Source of the DNA: Ligula intestinalis
Lineage: Eukaryota > Platyhelminthes > Cestoda > Diphyllobothriidea > Diphyllobothriidae
Direction: 5' to 3'
Length of the DNA: 64,000 bases
Assembly: GCA_036362985.1 (NCBI GenBank)
Contig: JAYGXS010000002.1
Location: 15,735,726 to 15,799,725, forward strand
This document shows, one piece after another, positions 24,261 through 35,033 of the stretch. The translations under genes were made by a program, and so were the position numbers. The notes beneath the pieces are model-generated. The model was not told the DNA's origin. It saw nothing but the letters and a program-made list of their open reading frames with translations, and did not search any database. Positions within the stretch are counted from its first letter, which is position 1. Every line of letters starts with the position of its first letter.

Positions 24261-25662
24261 TTCAAGACAATATCAGGGAAGAATGAAGCCATTGATTCCG
24301 GTCAAATAAAGTATAACCATAGACAGGGAAATCGTGATGTGTAAATTCGGGTAAAGTTGCTTATCAGCAAGCAAGCTAATCTGGGCGCAACCTCCGACAG
24401 GTCTTGATGCTCCCCGTGAAAGCATCCGATATCCAACTCTGGAAAGAACTGGTGATGCGTAGGGCACGGTGAACCGGGGAATTTACCGAAATTAGGCGCG
24501 AAAGCTGAGCCACTTTCGCACACAAGCACACACACCGACACATGTTCCGTACGACAGAGAAAATGTTAAGCATCCATAATGAGTCCCATATAGCGAAGCG
24601 CTGGAACAACAGGCTGGACTCCTCACAAGATTAAAAATAGAGAGTACGCTGTGGGGCTGAGTGATAAGCACCCGTCCGACCAGCTCACGACAAAGCCAGA
24701 AAGGCCCTCATCAGAGCAGAAGATACGGACGCTCCGAGGACACATCAAAAACCACATACGAGTGTTCGCAGAACAGCCGCCATTGTGTGAGACCGTAAAA
24801 CGGAAAAGGCAAACTGCAGTTCGCAGGCAGCCAAATACAGACGCTCCGAGTGAAGACCCAACAATGTAAAACTGGAGGGCGACACTGCTATCGACAAAAC
24901 CCCTACCCCCCTATTCCATGCACACGCACGACTTCACCAACCCATCCACCCACCCACGCATGCAGTAATACCGAAAACGACACTGGTACTACGACGAGAA
25001 AGTCATAAGCGTGGGAAACCGCTCCACGCCTGGTCGCACTATGAAAGCGCATTCCGCGTCAGAGTCGCTGGGTTAAACATATGCTCGCACGCTCCGATAA
25101 GAACAATTGATCAAATAGTCGGTTGACAACGTTGATTTTACATAAGCGGGGCTGGCATGTTTTGCGGTAAACACAAAACCTGGGTCCACCCACGCTGCCC
25201 TTCGCCCTATAAATTGTTCCGCTGTTAAACTAATGATCGATCGACACTTTTTTATGCTTACAAATATGAACTAAAACAGTAAAACCATCAACCACCACCC
25301 CAATATGCACCTAGAGCCAATGAAAGTCACCTCAAATACCACCCTAACGTCTAAACACAATTGATCGACGAACTTTACTAAAAAACGAAGGTCAAACCCA
25401 TACAGTTAGCCATCATCAACTACGATGGACGAATTATGTGTAGTTAAGGTTGTCTTTGAAGGTAAACAACAGTCACAGAACACACGACGTCCACCTGGAA
25501 GAAAGAAATGTAGAAAAAGAGCAAATCGCAAATGCGCACAAAGAAGATAAACAACGTGCCAGAAGAACTTTCGCAATATACACTAACAGTAGGCAAAGTG
25601 ACATTGTTTTTTTTACGATAACGGGTTTCCTTGGGACGAAATCAATTAAATTATAGACTTTC

Positions 25663-25961
25663 AGGAAGTCAAATTAGACGAAAAAACGTTTTCGAGCATT
25701 CATCATCAGGCAAGTGGAATAATATAAGGGTTGTTAACAAAATTTTAAGCAACCAATCAGCAGCAATTAGAGAAATAGAGGAGGGACAGATGTTGAGGGA
25801 TCAAGAGGTCAGATTTTAGTCATCATTAGGAACCAGGGGGGGGGGAAGAGAGGTGAGGGGAAGAAGGTCCGACAATTTTGTAAACTCTATTCTCCCTTAT
25901 AGTATTCCACCTTCATGAGGATGAATAATTAAAAACGTTTGTTCGTCTAACTTGACTTCCT
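25663..25961. mobile_element. 299-bp inverted-repeat element, third family
   Basis: Arms 25663-25730 and 25894-25961 are inverted copies (outer ends AGGAAGTCAAATTAGACG and its complement, inner ends GGAATAATATAAGGG and its complement). The left arm on the minus strand reads CTGATGA-TGAATGCTC-GAAAACG, hammerhead-like with only a tiny stem. There is no coding capacity. Confidence 0.7.
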
Positions 25962-27784
25962 CAAAGCCCGCATGGGTATCATCGGTGTAAGTACAAACCG
26001 TCATATTTTGAATGTGTTTGGCAAACTTCCTCGAGAATTTCCCCACACGGTGCACTCACCGATTTCCAGGCCTGTTGACTTGGTGTTGCCGAGGATGGAG
26101 GATAAGAGTGTGCAGTGAAGCGAAGTGCATTTATGCGGTCTGCTCCACAGGCAACAGCCTACGCGTCAGTCAACATTGTGCCTACTTCATGGAACAATCA
26201 GCGGTAGACCGCAGCACTCTTGCGATTATCGAAATATCAGCATATTTGAGTGACTATAATTGCAGGAGGAGGCGGGATACATTTCAGGCTAAGTACGCAA
26301 GCAAGCTAACTAGAGGCGGGGGGGGGGGGTTTCAAATAAATGTGACTTCCCAAGACGGTGCCCTTTACGGGGCACAAGGCGACTTCACAATACTTGTAAA
26401 GGAAGCGCAAAATAGCCGACTGAGAAGCCTGCATGGAGACGATCAGCTACAGTCTGTCACATAGCGAAAATTCGAAAACTCGCCACCTACTACTATTACC
26501 ATCGCCGCTGCCGTCACCACCGCAGACGAGAAACCGTTTATACAAATACGGCGCTCAGACAGTGCTGTCTTCTCGAATTTGGATCTAAAGCGAACAGTGA
26601 ATAGCAAAGGTAAACTCCACTGCTTCCTAAGGCATAACCCTGACAGTCAAGGAGGGAGTATAAGTTGATGGCTGGCAGAAATTGCTAGGGTAAACTCACA
26701 AAAAAATTTCGTCTGAAGAACTTGATGGAGTGTTGTAGGGGTGAGACCGAGTGTATTAAAAACGCAAAAACTGAAATGCGGCGGACCACGTCTAGACGTC
26801 ATCGGATGTACATTTTAGCAGGCAGTACTGCAGGATAAATGGAGCATAAGAGCGGGAAAGACGCATGGATGAGAGGAAGACATCTAACACGGACGTAAGT
26901 GCGTGTGATCAAGTCGAATAAAACTGATGAAGAAAAAAATGTCGCGAGCAAGCAGGAGACCAATGGGACACAGGTTTGGATAGGAAAGACTAAAAACTGA
27001 GGATTATGCGAAGGGGTTTGTTGCAGATCACTTACACAGTCAAATTTCACGTGTCGCGCGTGAATGTGTCGCAAACTATTTATAACCCCTAAATAGTGCA
27101 TGCGTGTGTTTGATAAATTGGCAAGCACGGCAGAGCACTTAAGTCGGTATGCTTTGCCGGCAGCTTGAGCGAAAAATTAGAAAGTTAATGAATCAAAAGA
27201 CACCAAAAGCAGCGATAACTCACTTGTCACGGAGCTGTGCACGTCATTTATTGGAGGGAGTCTGAAAAGAAGCCAGAGGATGAGCGTAAGGGATACCGAA
27301 CAAAAACGCAGCACTAATAAAGGCTACCAAAAGGGTCTTTATGAAGGAAAAGAGGGGAGAGGTAGCTACAGGCCAATTTGGAGAAGAAGTAATTGCGTGA
27401 AAAATGTTTTTGATGCCAGAATTAGGAGTTTATTGCTGCGTATAAGAAATGAGAGCTAAAGCTGTTCCACGCCACCGAGGCAAGCGGGATACTACGCTGG
27501 ATAGCAACACATTCATCGACGAGTCATCATGAGAAAAAAACGAAATGTATAAATTCCTTGCGTTTGTCGACACACTTGTTACGTCCACCCACGATCATAC
27601 ACGGATACCTCTCAACATAAGGCGAAGAATGGGGGGAGGGGGGTCCTAAGCGGCACAATTTTAGTGCATAGATTTGATTCCCTGCATCGTGCGGACATCA
27701 AGTAAATCTTATGAGTTATTGCCCTAGGAAACTGAAAAAAGAACGCTGGGACAACACCTGACAGTTTGACCGTAGATTTTGACG

Positions 27785-27905
27785 ATGTCCATCGTATGCT
27801 TCACAACAAGGTGGTGCAGGGACGGTGATTTTGCGTGTTAATTAGTTTTAAGTAATAGTAGACTTGCGCGGCGTCTATCACACTCTCTCTTCTCTCACCC
27901 AGGTA
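27785..27905 (+). repeat. Dispersed repeat (partner at 8405-8535)
   Basis: See the partner; about three quarters of positions agree by eye. Confidence 0.62.
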
Positions 27906-29731
27906 ACCCACCAATTGCATGTCGCCCTTGACACGATGCTCGCATCATCATCGCTAACCACCACCACTTAACCAGATAGGTTATGACTGCCACTACTTGT
28001 CCCCTCATGTTCCCTACCCGCAGTGGTGTGAGGTGATAAACATTACTAGAACTTGGTTGGACCAAAAACATCGCCTTAATTCTACAGGTGGCCTTGTGCT
28101 ATATTCCAGAGGATTGCATACTCCTGTGTCCTAACCCTTTTGAAAACCCTCCCAATTCTAAGCGCTGGCAAATCCACCTGTAATAATGCGGGTACGAACA
28201 GCGTGACAACACGTGAAAGTACTCACATAGTGAGGATTTATCGAAAGTAAACGCCTGTGAGCCAAATTTTCTACTGAATACTTCGATCAGTAATTTAGAG
28301 CCTGTGAAAGGTTTAGACGTAAAACAGAAATGGCAGTATCTGGCCTTACATTCAATTGCACAAGGTCAATGAACGCGACTCTTACGCGACCGTGAAACTA
28401 CTGGCAGTACGTATTCATAAATGCAAAAAGCGTTTCGACCAGACTTCAATCTTTAGAGCATCTTACACATACGTAATGGAAGAGTTTTTAACGTATCGCA
28501 AATAGGACTGCTTCCTTATCTGTACTTCAAGTGTCAATGGCGAAAATTGGAGTCAACACAGCCGCTGTTTTCATTGGGAGTACCGTAGAATTTCCAGTCG
28601 GAATAAGGGGGCTTTGAGGCGTTCACGAAAGGTGCGCTTTGTCAAGTGTTCGAAAAAGACTAAAACTAAAGGTCATGCGGAAAATAAATCTCGTGACCCA
28701 GCTCTCTAACTAGGAATAAATGACTTCGACAACTAAGCCTCCGTTGCATCTCAGCCTAGAACTCCGGTCTTGCCAGGCCGTCGGTAGTCCAGTTCAAAGT
28801 AGTAGAACACTCGCTTCACACCTCGTTCTTACCCTATCATACATTTAAATAAAAATTCGCACTACCAACTGCTTCTCATGACAAGTGGGCTGAGTAAATT
28901 CGAAAATTATGACCAAGTGCTTTCTTCGTTTGCAACAGAGCAACAAGTTGGAAACGTAAGTTCAATCACTTTTTTTCCTACAAAATCATCCTTGTTGAAT
29001 AGTAGTGACGACGCGGACGACAAACGTCATGTGCTGCGATCTAATAGGTAGCACATCTCCCACCTTTCAGCAAATGATGTTTTTCGTGACAGCTAAAAGC
29101 AACATGGTGTGAGACGTAGGTTTCAATAATTCCACTTTGGAAACGCTCCCTTGCTGGGCAAGGGTTCGCAAGAAAGTGGATCAAACGAACGTAAATTAGA
29201 ACCAACGGTACAGTTGTTTATCACGATCGGTGAGGCACCTGTTCCCTAAAACTGCAGCTTAAGGCTCAGCAGTAGGAGTTGCGGCCCTATAAGGCGGCAG
29301 TAGGTATGAAACTTGTCAACTGGCTCCAACACATTAGCACTTTATCACCGCTGACACCATTGCACAAACAAATCCAGCTAACACTGCTATCAACACCCTC
29401 CAATCTTGTAGGACACGCGACTTAAATCCGCAGAAGTCTAGCACACCACGATGAGTCAATAATTTCAATGGCTCAGTAGTCGAAAATATGCGAGGCCCAG
29501 GTAATTGAATAGAAGGCGGAAGAGCGTTCTCTGGGACAAATATTTTATTGGTGGCTCCCTGAGATCATTGAGCAAGCATGGAGGGACAAAGCACTTCCCA
29601 ATGACTGAGTTCTGTGCATCCTCGTTTCTGTAGCCAAGAAGGGATATAAAACAACCTGCGACAACTATGGCGCCTTAAGCCTTTTTGACGCTGCTGTGAA
29701 GGTTTTCGCTATTGTCCTTGGCAGACAATGT

Positions 29732-30181
29732 GGGAACCACAGCACAAGCGTCTCTGTCGCGTTCCCACCAGCTTTCCCGGCGGCCAAGGTCTGCTTCACC
29801 CATCTCCCTACGCTGGATCAACCCTCCCCTCCACCCAACCCGTGTTTTTGATGACGGATCAGCCCCTTCCAGCCGCGCTCCTCGCCGCCGGAATTGAGGC
29901 CAACCCTGGACCTCTCTGGTACTGCTCGTTCTGCCGAGTCCGCCTGGGCCGCCCAGACTGGTCTTTACGTTGCAGCTCCTGCAATGGTTGGTGCCATCTC
30001 CGCTGTAGTGGCCTCGCCAAAGCTGCCGATTGGTCGCCCGCCTTCACGTGTCTCAGTTGTCCCGTGCCTCCACCAGTTTCCACGCCTCCAACCCGTCCTG
30101 TCCTCAACCCAAATCATCAAGTCTCCGACCTTGTCACACCACCTGGTCTCAAGAGCCTTCATTTCAACGCCAACGCCACAT
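29732..30181 (+). mobile_element. 3'-truncated CR1-like insertion (5' part only) with 11-bp TSD
   Basis: The segment starts at the same 5' end as the 19646 element and covers the 2A-like motif, an intact PHD finger and the first few codons of the endonuclease, then stops at ...AACGCCAACGCCACA. It is flanked on both sides by GCAGACAATGT (29721-29731 and 30182-30192). The flanking RTE-like reading continues across the duplication, so this is a true insertion. Non-LTR retrotransposons normally lose their 5' end; keeping only the 5' end is unusual and suggests a truncated or prematurely ended RNA template. Confidence 0.85.
29851..30181 (+). pseudogene. 2A-like motif plus PHD finger ORF, 5' part of the CR1-like element
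   Basis: From ATG at 29851 the frame reads M-T-D-Q-P-L-P-A-A-L-L-A-A and then G-I-E-A-N-P-G-P (29890-29913), the 2A-type ribosome-skipping consensus NPGP with a preceding hydrophobic stretch. An upstream in-frame ATG at 29728 lies in the target-site duplication and is chance. A full C4HC3 PHD finger follows (29923-30060) with spacing C-x2-C-x11-C-x2-C-x4-H-x2-C-x12-C-x2-C and the usual Trp before the His. The endonuclease begins as L-K-S-L-H-F-N-A-N and is cut off by the element end. 2A-like motifs at the N-terminus of APE-type non-LTR elements are established in other animals. Skipping would release a peptide of about 20 residues; this is predicted, not shown. Confidence 0.82.
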
Positions 30182-31594
30182 GCAGACAATGTCAGTCAGC
30201 GCGTGACCCAAGCATTTAGGATTCTGAGCTGGACGTGGACAAGATATTCATACCAAAAGCATCATGGAATTTCTCCATGACTACCAGCTATTGACGGCCG
30301 TCCGCCTTGTTACACTAACCGCTGCGTTCGATTCCGTCAATCTAGATTCCCTGTAACGACTTATGAAACTAGGTGGTTTTAGCCCAATGTATTGCACAGG
30401 TCAAAATCTACTACGGTTCTTCCACAAAAAATCGCTCCAAACCGTTCAATATTTAATCTGGCGTTCAATTAGGTTGCATCCTATTGCCCAATTTGTTAAA
30501 CTACGTCACTAAATGGATTATCGCAAAGGCCCTACATGGCTTTCACAACGTAGGTTTACAACCGGACGCCAGCTGACTGATCAAGTATACACCTACGATA
30601 TCGTCTTGCTAGCCCAAAGCTTTGGTTATCTACAGTCCGTGGTGTCACCGGTAAATGAGATCGCTATCTCTATCGGCTCATCCATAAACGCTGGGAAGAC
30701 CAAATTGTTTTTGAGCTGCATCCCTGACCGGAGCGCACTCCCGGCATTAATGACTGTCAACTTGAAGTAGAAAGTTAAAAATAACTCGGGGAAGACTGCT
30801 GCCCAACAAACAGAGTAAGAATGGCATTATCCGCCGAATTGATGTTCTCAGTCGGGTATTGTCAATCTCTAGAAAGGGCCTACGGGACCGATGCGACGTC
30901 TTCAGTGCAGTAAGATCCGTGTACCGCGCATCCGTCCGCTCGATCCTCCTATACGATTGTGAATGCTGGGCTGTGCGCAGAAGACCAGCAAAAGCTGGCG
31001 CTATCAGACCGCCGCTGCACGAGAACCATTATTCGATTGAAGTTTAAGGATTTTGTCTGAAATAAAGGAGTCAGCAGCCGCTGCGACAATATCGAGCTCG
31101 GGTCATCCAAGAAAGACTGTTGGGGTGGTTTAGGCACGTTCGCCGCCGTCTGCCTTATGAACTCCTTCACACCGTCCTCGAGCCGCACACCGGTGTCTAC
31201 CTGGAGGCGTCAAAGAGCATGTCAACACGGTTCCACAAGACATCGACGCGATTTTTGGACCTTCGGTATTCGGTCTCCGTAGATGAGCAGAGCAGACTGT
31301 GGTGAATTGCCCAGCTGTGTTGCGCCGCATATCATCATGCGTGGAGAGGTACAATACGTGACATCTTCGAGGCCGGGTAGGTCAGAAATGATTACAGCCA
31401 CACTAATTAATAAGTACACGTTTTTAAAATTGTCGCTCTACTTCCGAACTGCGAACACAGGTGTAAATTTGGACATGTAACGCACAGCATGCTAAAATGG
31501 CTGCAATAAAGAACTGCAACATATCAGGTACGAGAGTTCCTGGGCGGGTAAAAAGTTTCATACCAAAGCAGTGTTGGGACGAGCCTAAGCGATA

Positions 31595-31790
31595 GAGAGC
31601 CTGCGCAAGCAGCCGCGCGCACAGCAGGTTATCGATCGGCCTACAGGCAGCAAAACGCAACTTGCAGTCACATCAATCGATCATTCAAAATTTAAACTGA
31701 ATGTCAGCCGCCGAGTCCCAGCCAATCACGCCGGTAGCCAACAGATGATTGGCGCGATGGACCTGGCTCACAGTCGTTCGTTACCCTAAA
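31595..31790 (+). repeat. Dispersed repeat (inverted partner at 63480-63700)
   Basis: Shares ATCGATCGGCCTACA and neighbouring sequence with the partner in opposite orientation, including CCAATCA-containing flanks. Nature unknown. Confidence 0.55.
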
Positions 31791-33063
31791 TTTGTTTTAC
31801 CTGTTATACGCAATGACTTGAGCTGACTTGCTGTAACGTGCTTGTCTGAGTAAACTTTCCCTCTCTCTCTGGCCAACTGGTCTTCTCTCCGTCTCTCTTA
31901 CGGGCTCTTTAGTTCGCTGTTCATGTTAATTAAAAATACTAGGAGCGGGTCTTAACATGCAACCTCAACGGTTGAATATGAGCTAAGGAGTACTTTCCGT
32001 AGGGTTACCAGGCCATGAGATCAAAACACGTTTTACTACAACAAGAACAAGTTAGTTAGTCGGCACACGAAAGTACGCATAATGTTCACAAAACGTAATG
32101 ATTAAGGGGCCCGTCTGAATTGTCCTTATCTGCAGGCAAAAACTACTTCCACGGCTCACACACGTGCTAGATGTAGTTCACAAAGGACAATCGAGCACCT
32201 AGGGTGTAGATAGTGGTGTCATAGACATACGATCGCTTACAAGATGTCAAACTGACTGAATAAAGAACACGTGGCATAAAACTCTATGAGTATTTATGGT
32301 ATGTGGAGCAAGATTAAAGGCACTTTGAACACGTCCATAATGGTGCAACCCAAATTCAAGCAAGCTACCTTCAGAGCTGACACCAGATGGCGGAAAGACA
32401 ACTTTATCAAAGAAGCTGCAACCGCTAAACAGGGGGAGCCAAGGCTGTAGTGCCAAGACGACAGCTTGTTTAGGAGAAAGTTAGCAGGACTTACCCTTGC
32501 GAGCTACTGGCCTCCGCTATAGAACGCAAGAGAGAGAGAGAAGAAAAGCAAAAGTTACATGTTAAATTCCAGCCAAAAAAAACGAAACGCATAGAAAAAA
32601 ACTACACATAATGTATCCTATAATGGTATTATTTCCAGAATCCGTTAGAGTTATTCAGTGAGTCATCATGGAAGAGAGTTAAAATGATGCAGACAACCGC
32701 TGGCACAGAAATTAAGCTTTCAAGAGGCAGTCTTCTAAAACTTTCTGCCTTGCATGGTAAATACAAAGTTAGCATTTGTACAAACCCGCATGCATAGACA
32801 GAAGACATTTATTGCTACACAAAAACGGGAAGAAGCACCCGAGGAATAGATGTTAGCTTTTATAACGCAGTCATCAAAAAGCACCCAAATCAGGACACAA
32901 GTCTACCTCCTCGGCCTAACGAACAGTTATTAGAGAGATGAAATTAGTTCGTACTTTGGGAATTTAAATTGGATAGCTTCACTGTGAACAGGCAAACATA
33001 CATAAGCTTGGCAGCTTTCTCTCCGCATGCGCACTTTTTATGGTCAACAAGGCGTATGGTGCA

Positions 33064-33588
33064 CCAAGCATGGGCACCCGGCTTCAACTGTGCCGATCGG
33101 AGTTTCGCTGCAGGTATCTCATTCAGGGAGGAGAATTCGAATCTTACGGTCTGTGATCGGACGTTATGACGTGCAAGCTATGAACTGACATCAAAACTTA
33201 GCTCAGCAGTTCAGGGCTTCTGCCCTCAACCGCTACCTAATTGGAAACGCCGAAGAGGGGTCAACTCAAAAACGGGCTCGACTCATTCCGTCAGGAGATG
33301 AGAGTGGTTCTTGGACCTTCGGTTTCCGGCGCTGGAGAAGGCACCAGATAGAGTTCTCCAGATCCGCTGCCGCCAATCGTCACGCATGGAGAGGTACCGT
33401 CCGTGACATCATCGAGGCAGGCTAGATCACACATGATCACAGCCGCAACAAGTACACTTACTGGACACCCACCTTCAAGTTTGCCGATTAGAGTTGCGCT
33501 GGAGGAATGTCACTTGGGGAGGAGAAATGAAAACTTACGGCCTACGATCGGAAGTGATGGCGCACAAACTATGTTCAGCAAGCCTCGA
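33064..33588 (+). repeat. Direct repeat pair around an RTE-like 3' end
   Basis: 33064-33183 and 33468-33588 match (ACCCACCTTCAAGTTTGCCG-type start, ACGATCGGAAGTGATGG-type end). The copies bracket the RTE fragment, so the repeat may be its 3' untranslated region or a separate element. Confidence 0.6.
33230..33445 (+). mobile_element. RTE-like 3' fragment
   Basis: The frame reads F-G-F-R-R-W-R-R, then A-A-A-N-R-H-A-W-R-G-T-V-R-D-I-I-E-A-G and a stop. This is the C-terminus of the same RTE-like family as 29545-31415. A CR1-like 3' fragment follows at 33610. Confidence 0.8.
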
Positions 33589-33609
33589 ATTGACAGTAAC
33601 GCCAATGGG

Positions 33610-33945
33610 TTATACTGTCCTTCAGGGGGCGGCTATCCACCTCAGGTTGCTGCCTCAGAGCAAAAACTTCAGGGGATCACTCGCTGTACTTTGGCTCAAC
33701 TACGCAGTGGCTACTCAATGGCCCCTCGCCAGCACCAACACCGGCTCGACCCGTTCATACCTGACTGGGACGTTTCTCCGCATGACTGCCAGCATCTGTT
33801 TGCCTGCAGTGCCCGGCCAGGCACCCAACTCACCCCGGCAGACCTTTGGCTCAAACCGGCCGAGGTCGCGGCTTTTCTCTGTCTTCCAAATGCACCCAGT
33901 TTGGACCCCGGCGGGGACTTCTGATTCAACAATGGGGTACCAATC
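33610..33945 (+). mobile_element. CR1-like 3' fragment
   Basis: Reads G-G-Y-P-P-Q-V-A-A-S-E, T-L-A-Q-L-R-S-G-Y-S-M, V-S-P-H-D-C-Q-H-L-F-A-C and L-T-P-A-D-L-W-L-K-P-A-E-V, the C-terminal block of the element at 19646-22519, and ends at the shared 3' end. It is 5'-truncated, as usual for this group. Confidence 0.85.
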
Positions 33946-34503
33946 AACCAACTGTTCTTCAGGCTTAATTGATACCTGAATCACAGCTCCATTACAATTT
34001 TTTTCCACTGCAGTAAACTTGTCAGAACAGGCCTTGTAAAATCTGGCCCTACGTGATCAAGTTGATTCCCGCCAACTGCAGTCAATAAAGTACACGCTGA
34101 TGACCGCCAAACCGGTAGTAGTAAATGTTCCCGAGCAGAAATTCGTTTTATCATGGCCCGAACACAAGTACGAGCTAAAAGTCCAAATCACTGACTGCCT
34201 GCGGCTGTGCGATAGAAGTGCGATGATTGCACCTCATCACTCTGCCCACGTGGCAAACCGTAGTTGTTTAATCTGACACCCCCCCCCCCAGCCTGAATGC
34301 TAAAATAAAAAACACGGAGAAAAACGCACCTCAGCGCTTACCACCAGTACTGCTAGTCTGGGAGCTGGGTGAATGAAATGCGAAAAAAGAGGGGAACGAT
34401 TTCTTCCAAAGGCCCGTGGCTGGCACACACACACACACACAGATAAACGCACCAGCTACAAGGCAACAACAACTACGCTCGAGGCACGCAGGGTTGACTG
34501 CAG

Positions 34504-35033
34504 TCTCTCTCTCTCTCTCTCTCGCCCCCGCCTCGACTTTTCGGCTGAAAGTGCAAACAACCAGAGTGGCANNNNNNNNNNNNNNNNNNNNNNNNNNNNN
34601 NNNNNNNNNNNNNNNNNNNNNNNNNNNNNNNNNNNNNNNNNNNNNNNNNNNNNNNNNNNNNNNNNNNNNNNNNNNNNNNNNNNNNNNNNNNNNNNNNNNN
34701 NNNNNNNNNNNNNNNNNNNNNNNNNNNNNNNNNNNNNNNNNNNNNNNNNNNNNNNNNNNNNNNNNNNNNNNNNNNNNNNNNNNNNNNNNNNNNNNNNNNN
34801 NNNNNNNNNNNNNNNNNNNNNNNNNNNNNNNNNNNNNNNNNNNNNNNNNNNNNNNNNNNNNNNNNNNNNNNNNNNNNNNNNNNNNNNNNNNNNNNNNNNN
34901 NNNNNNNNNNNNNNNNNNNNNNNNNNNNNNNNNNNNNNNNNNNNNNNNNNNNNNNNNNNNNNNNNNNNNNNCGGGAATGATCGCAAGGATATAGACAATC
35001 AGAGTGTGTGTTTGTGTGTGTGCGTGTGTGTAA
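34504..35033. other. Assembly gap of 400 N flanked by microsatellites
   Basis: N from 34572 to 34971, with a CT tract before (34504-34524), a CA tract at 34430-34441 and a TG tract after (35003-35033). A small exon could be hidden here. Confidence 0.98.

Larger units (their letters stand above)
29545..31415 (+). mobile_element. RTE-like non-LTR retrotransposon relic, split by the CR1 insertion
   Basis: The left part (29545-29731) reads E-I-I-E-Q-A-W-R-D-K-A-L-P-N-D, a stop where Trp is expected, then V-A-K-K-G-Y-K-T-T-C-D-N-Y, the start of an RTE-type reverse transcriptase. After the inserted CR1 piece the frame resumes with L-L-T-A-V-R-L and A-A-F-D-S-V (about 30295-30340). A damaged catalytic box follows (Y-T-Y-D instead of YADD, about 30585) in front of I-V-L-L-A-Q-S-F-G, then N-E-I-A-I-S-I-G. 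It ends with the conserved W-R-G-T-I-R-D-I-F-E-A-G before the stop near 31380. Multiple frameshifts and stops show that it is dead. Confidence 0.85.

Noticed and set aside
34342..34364. Possible 23-nt PIP5K mini-exon (acceptor TTCACCCAG, donor GTAAGC)
   Set aside because: It would take phase 1 to phase 0, which does not fit either acceptor of the terminal exon; kept only as a remote possibility.
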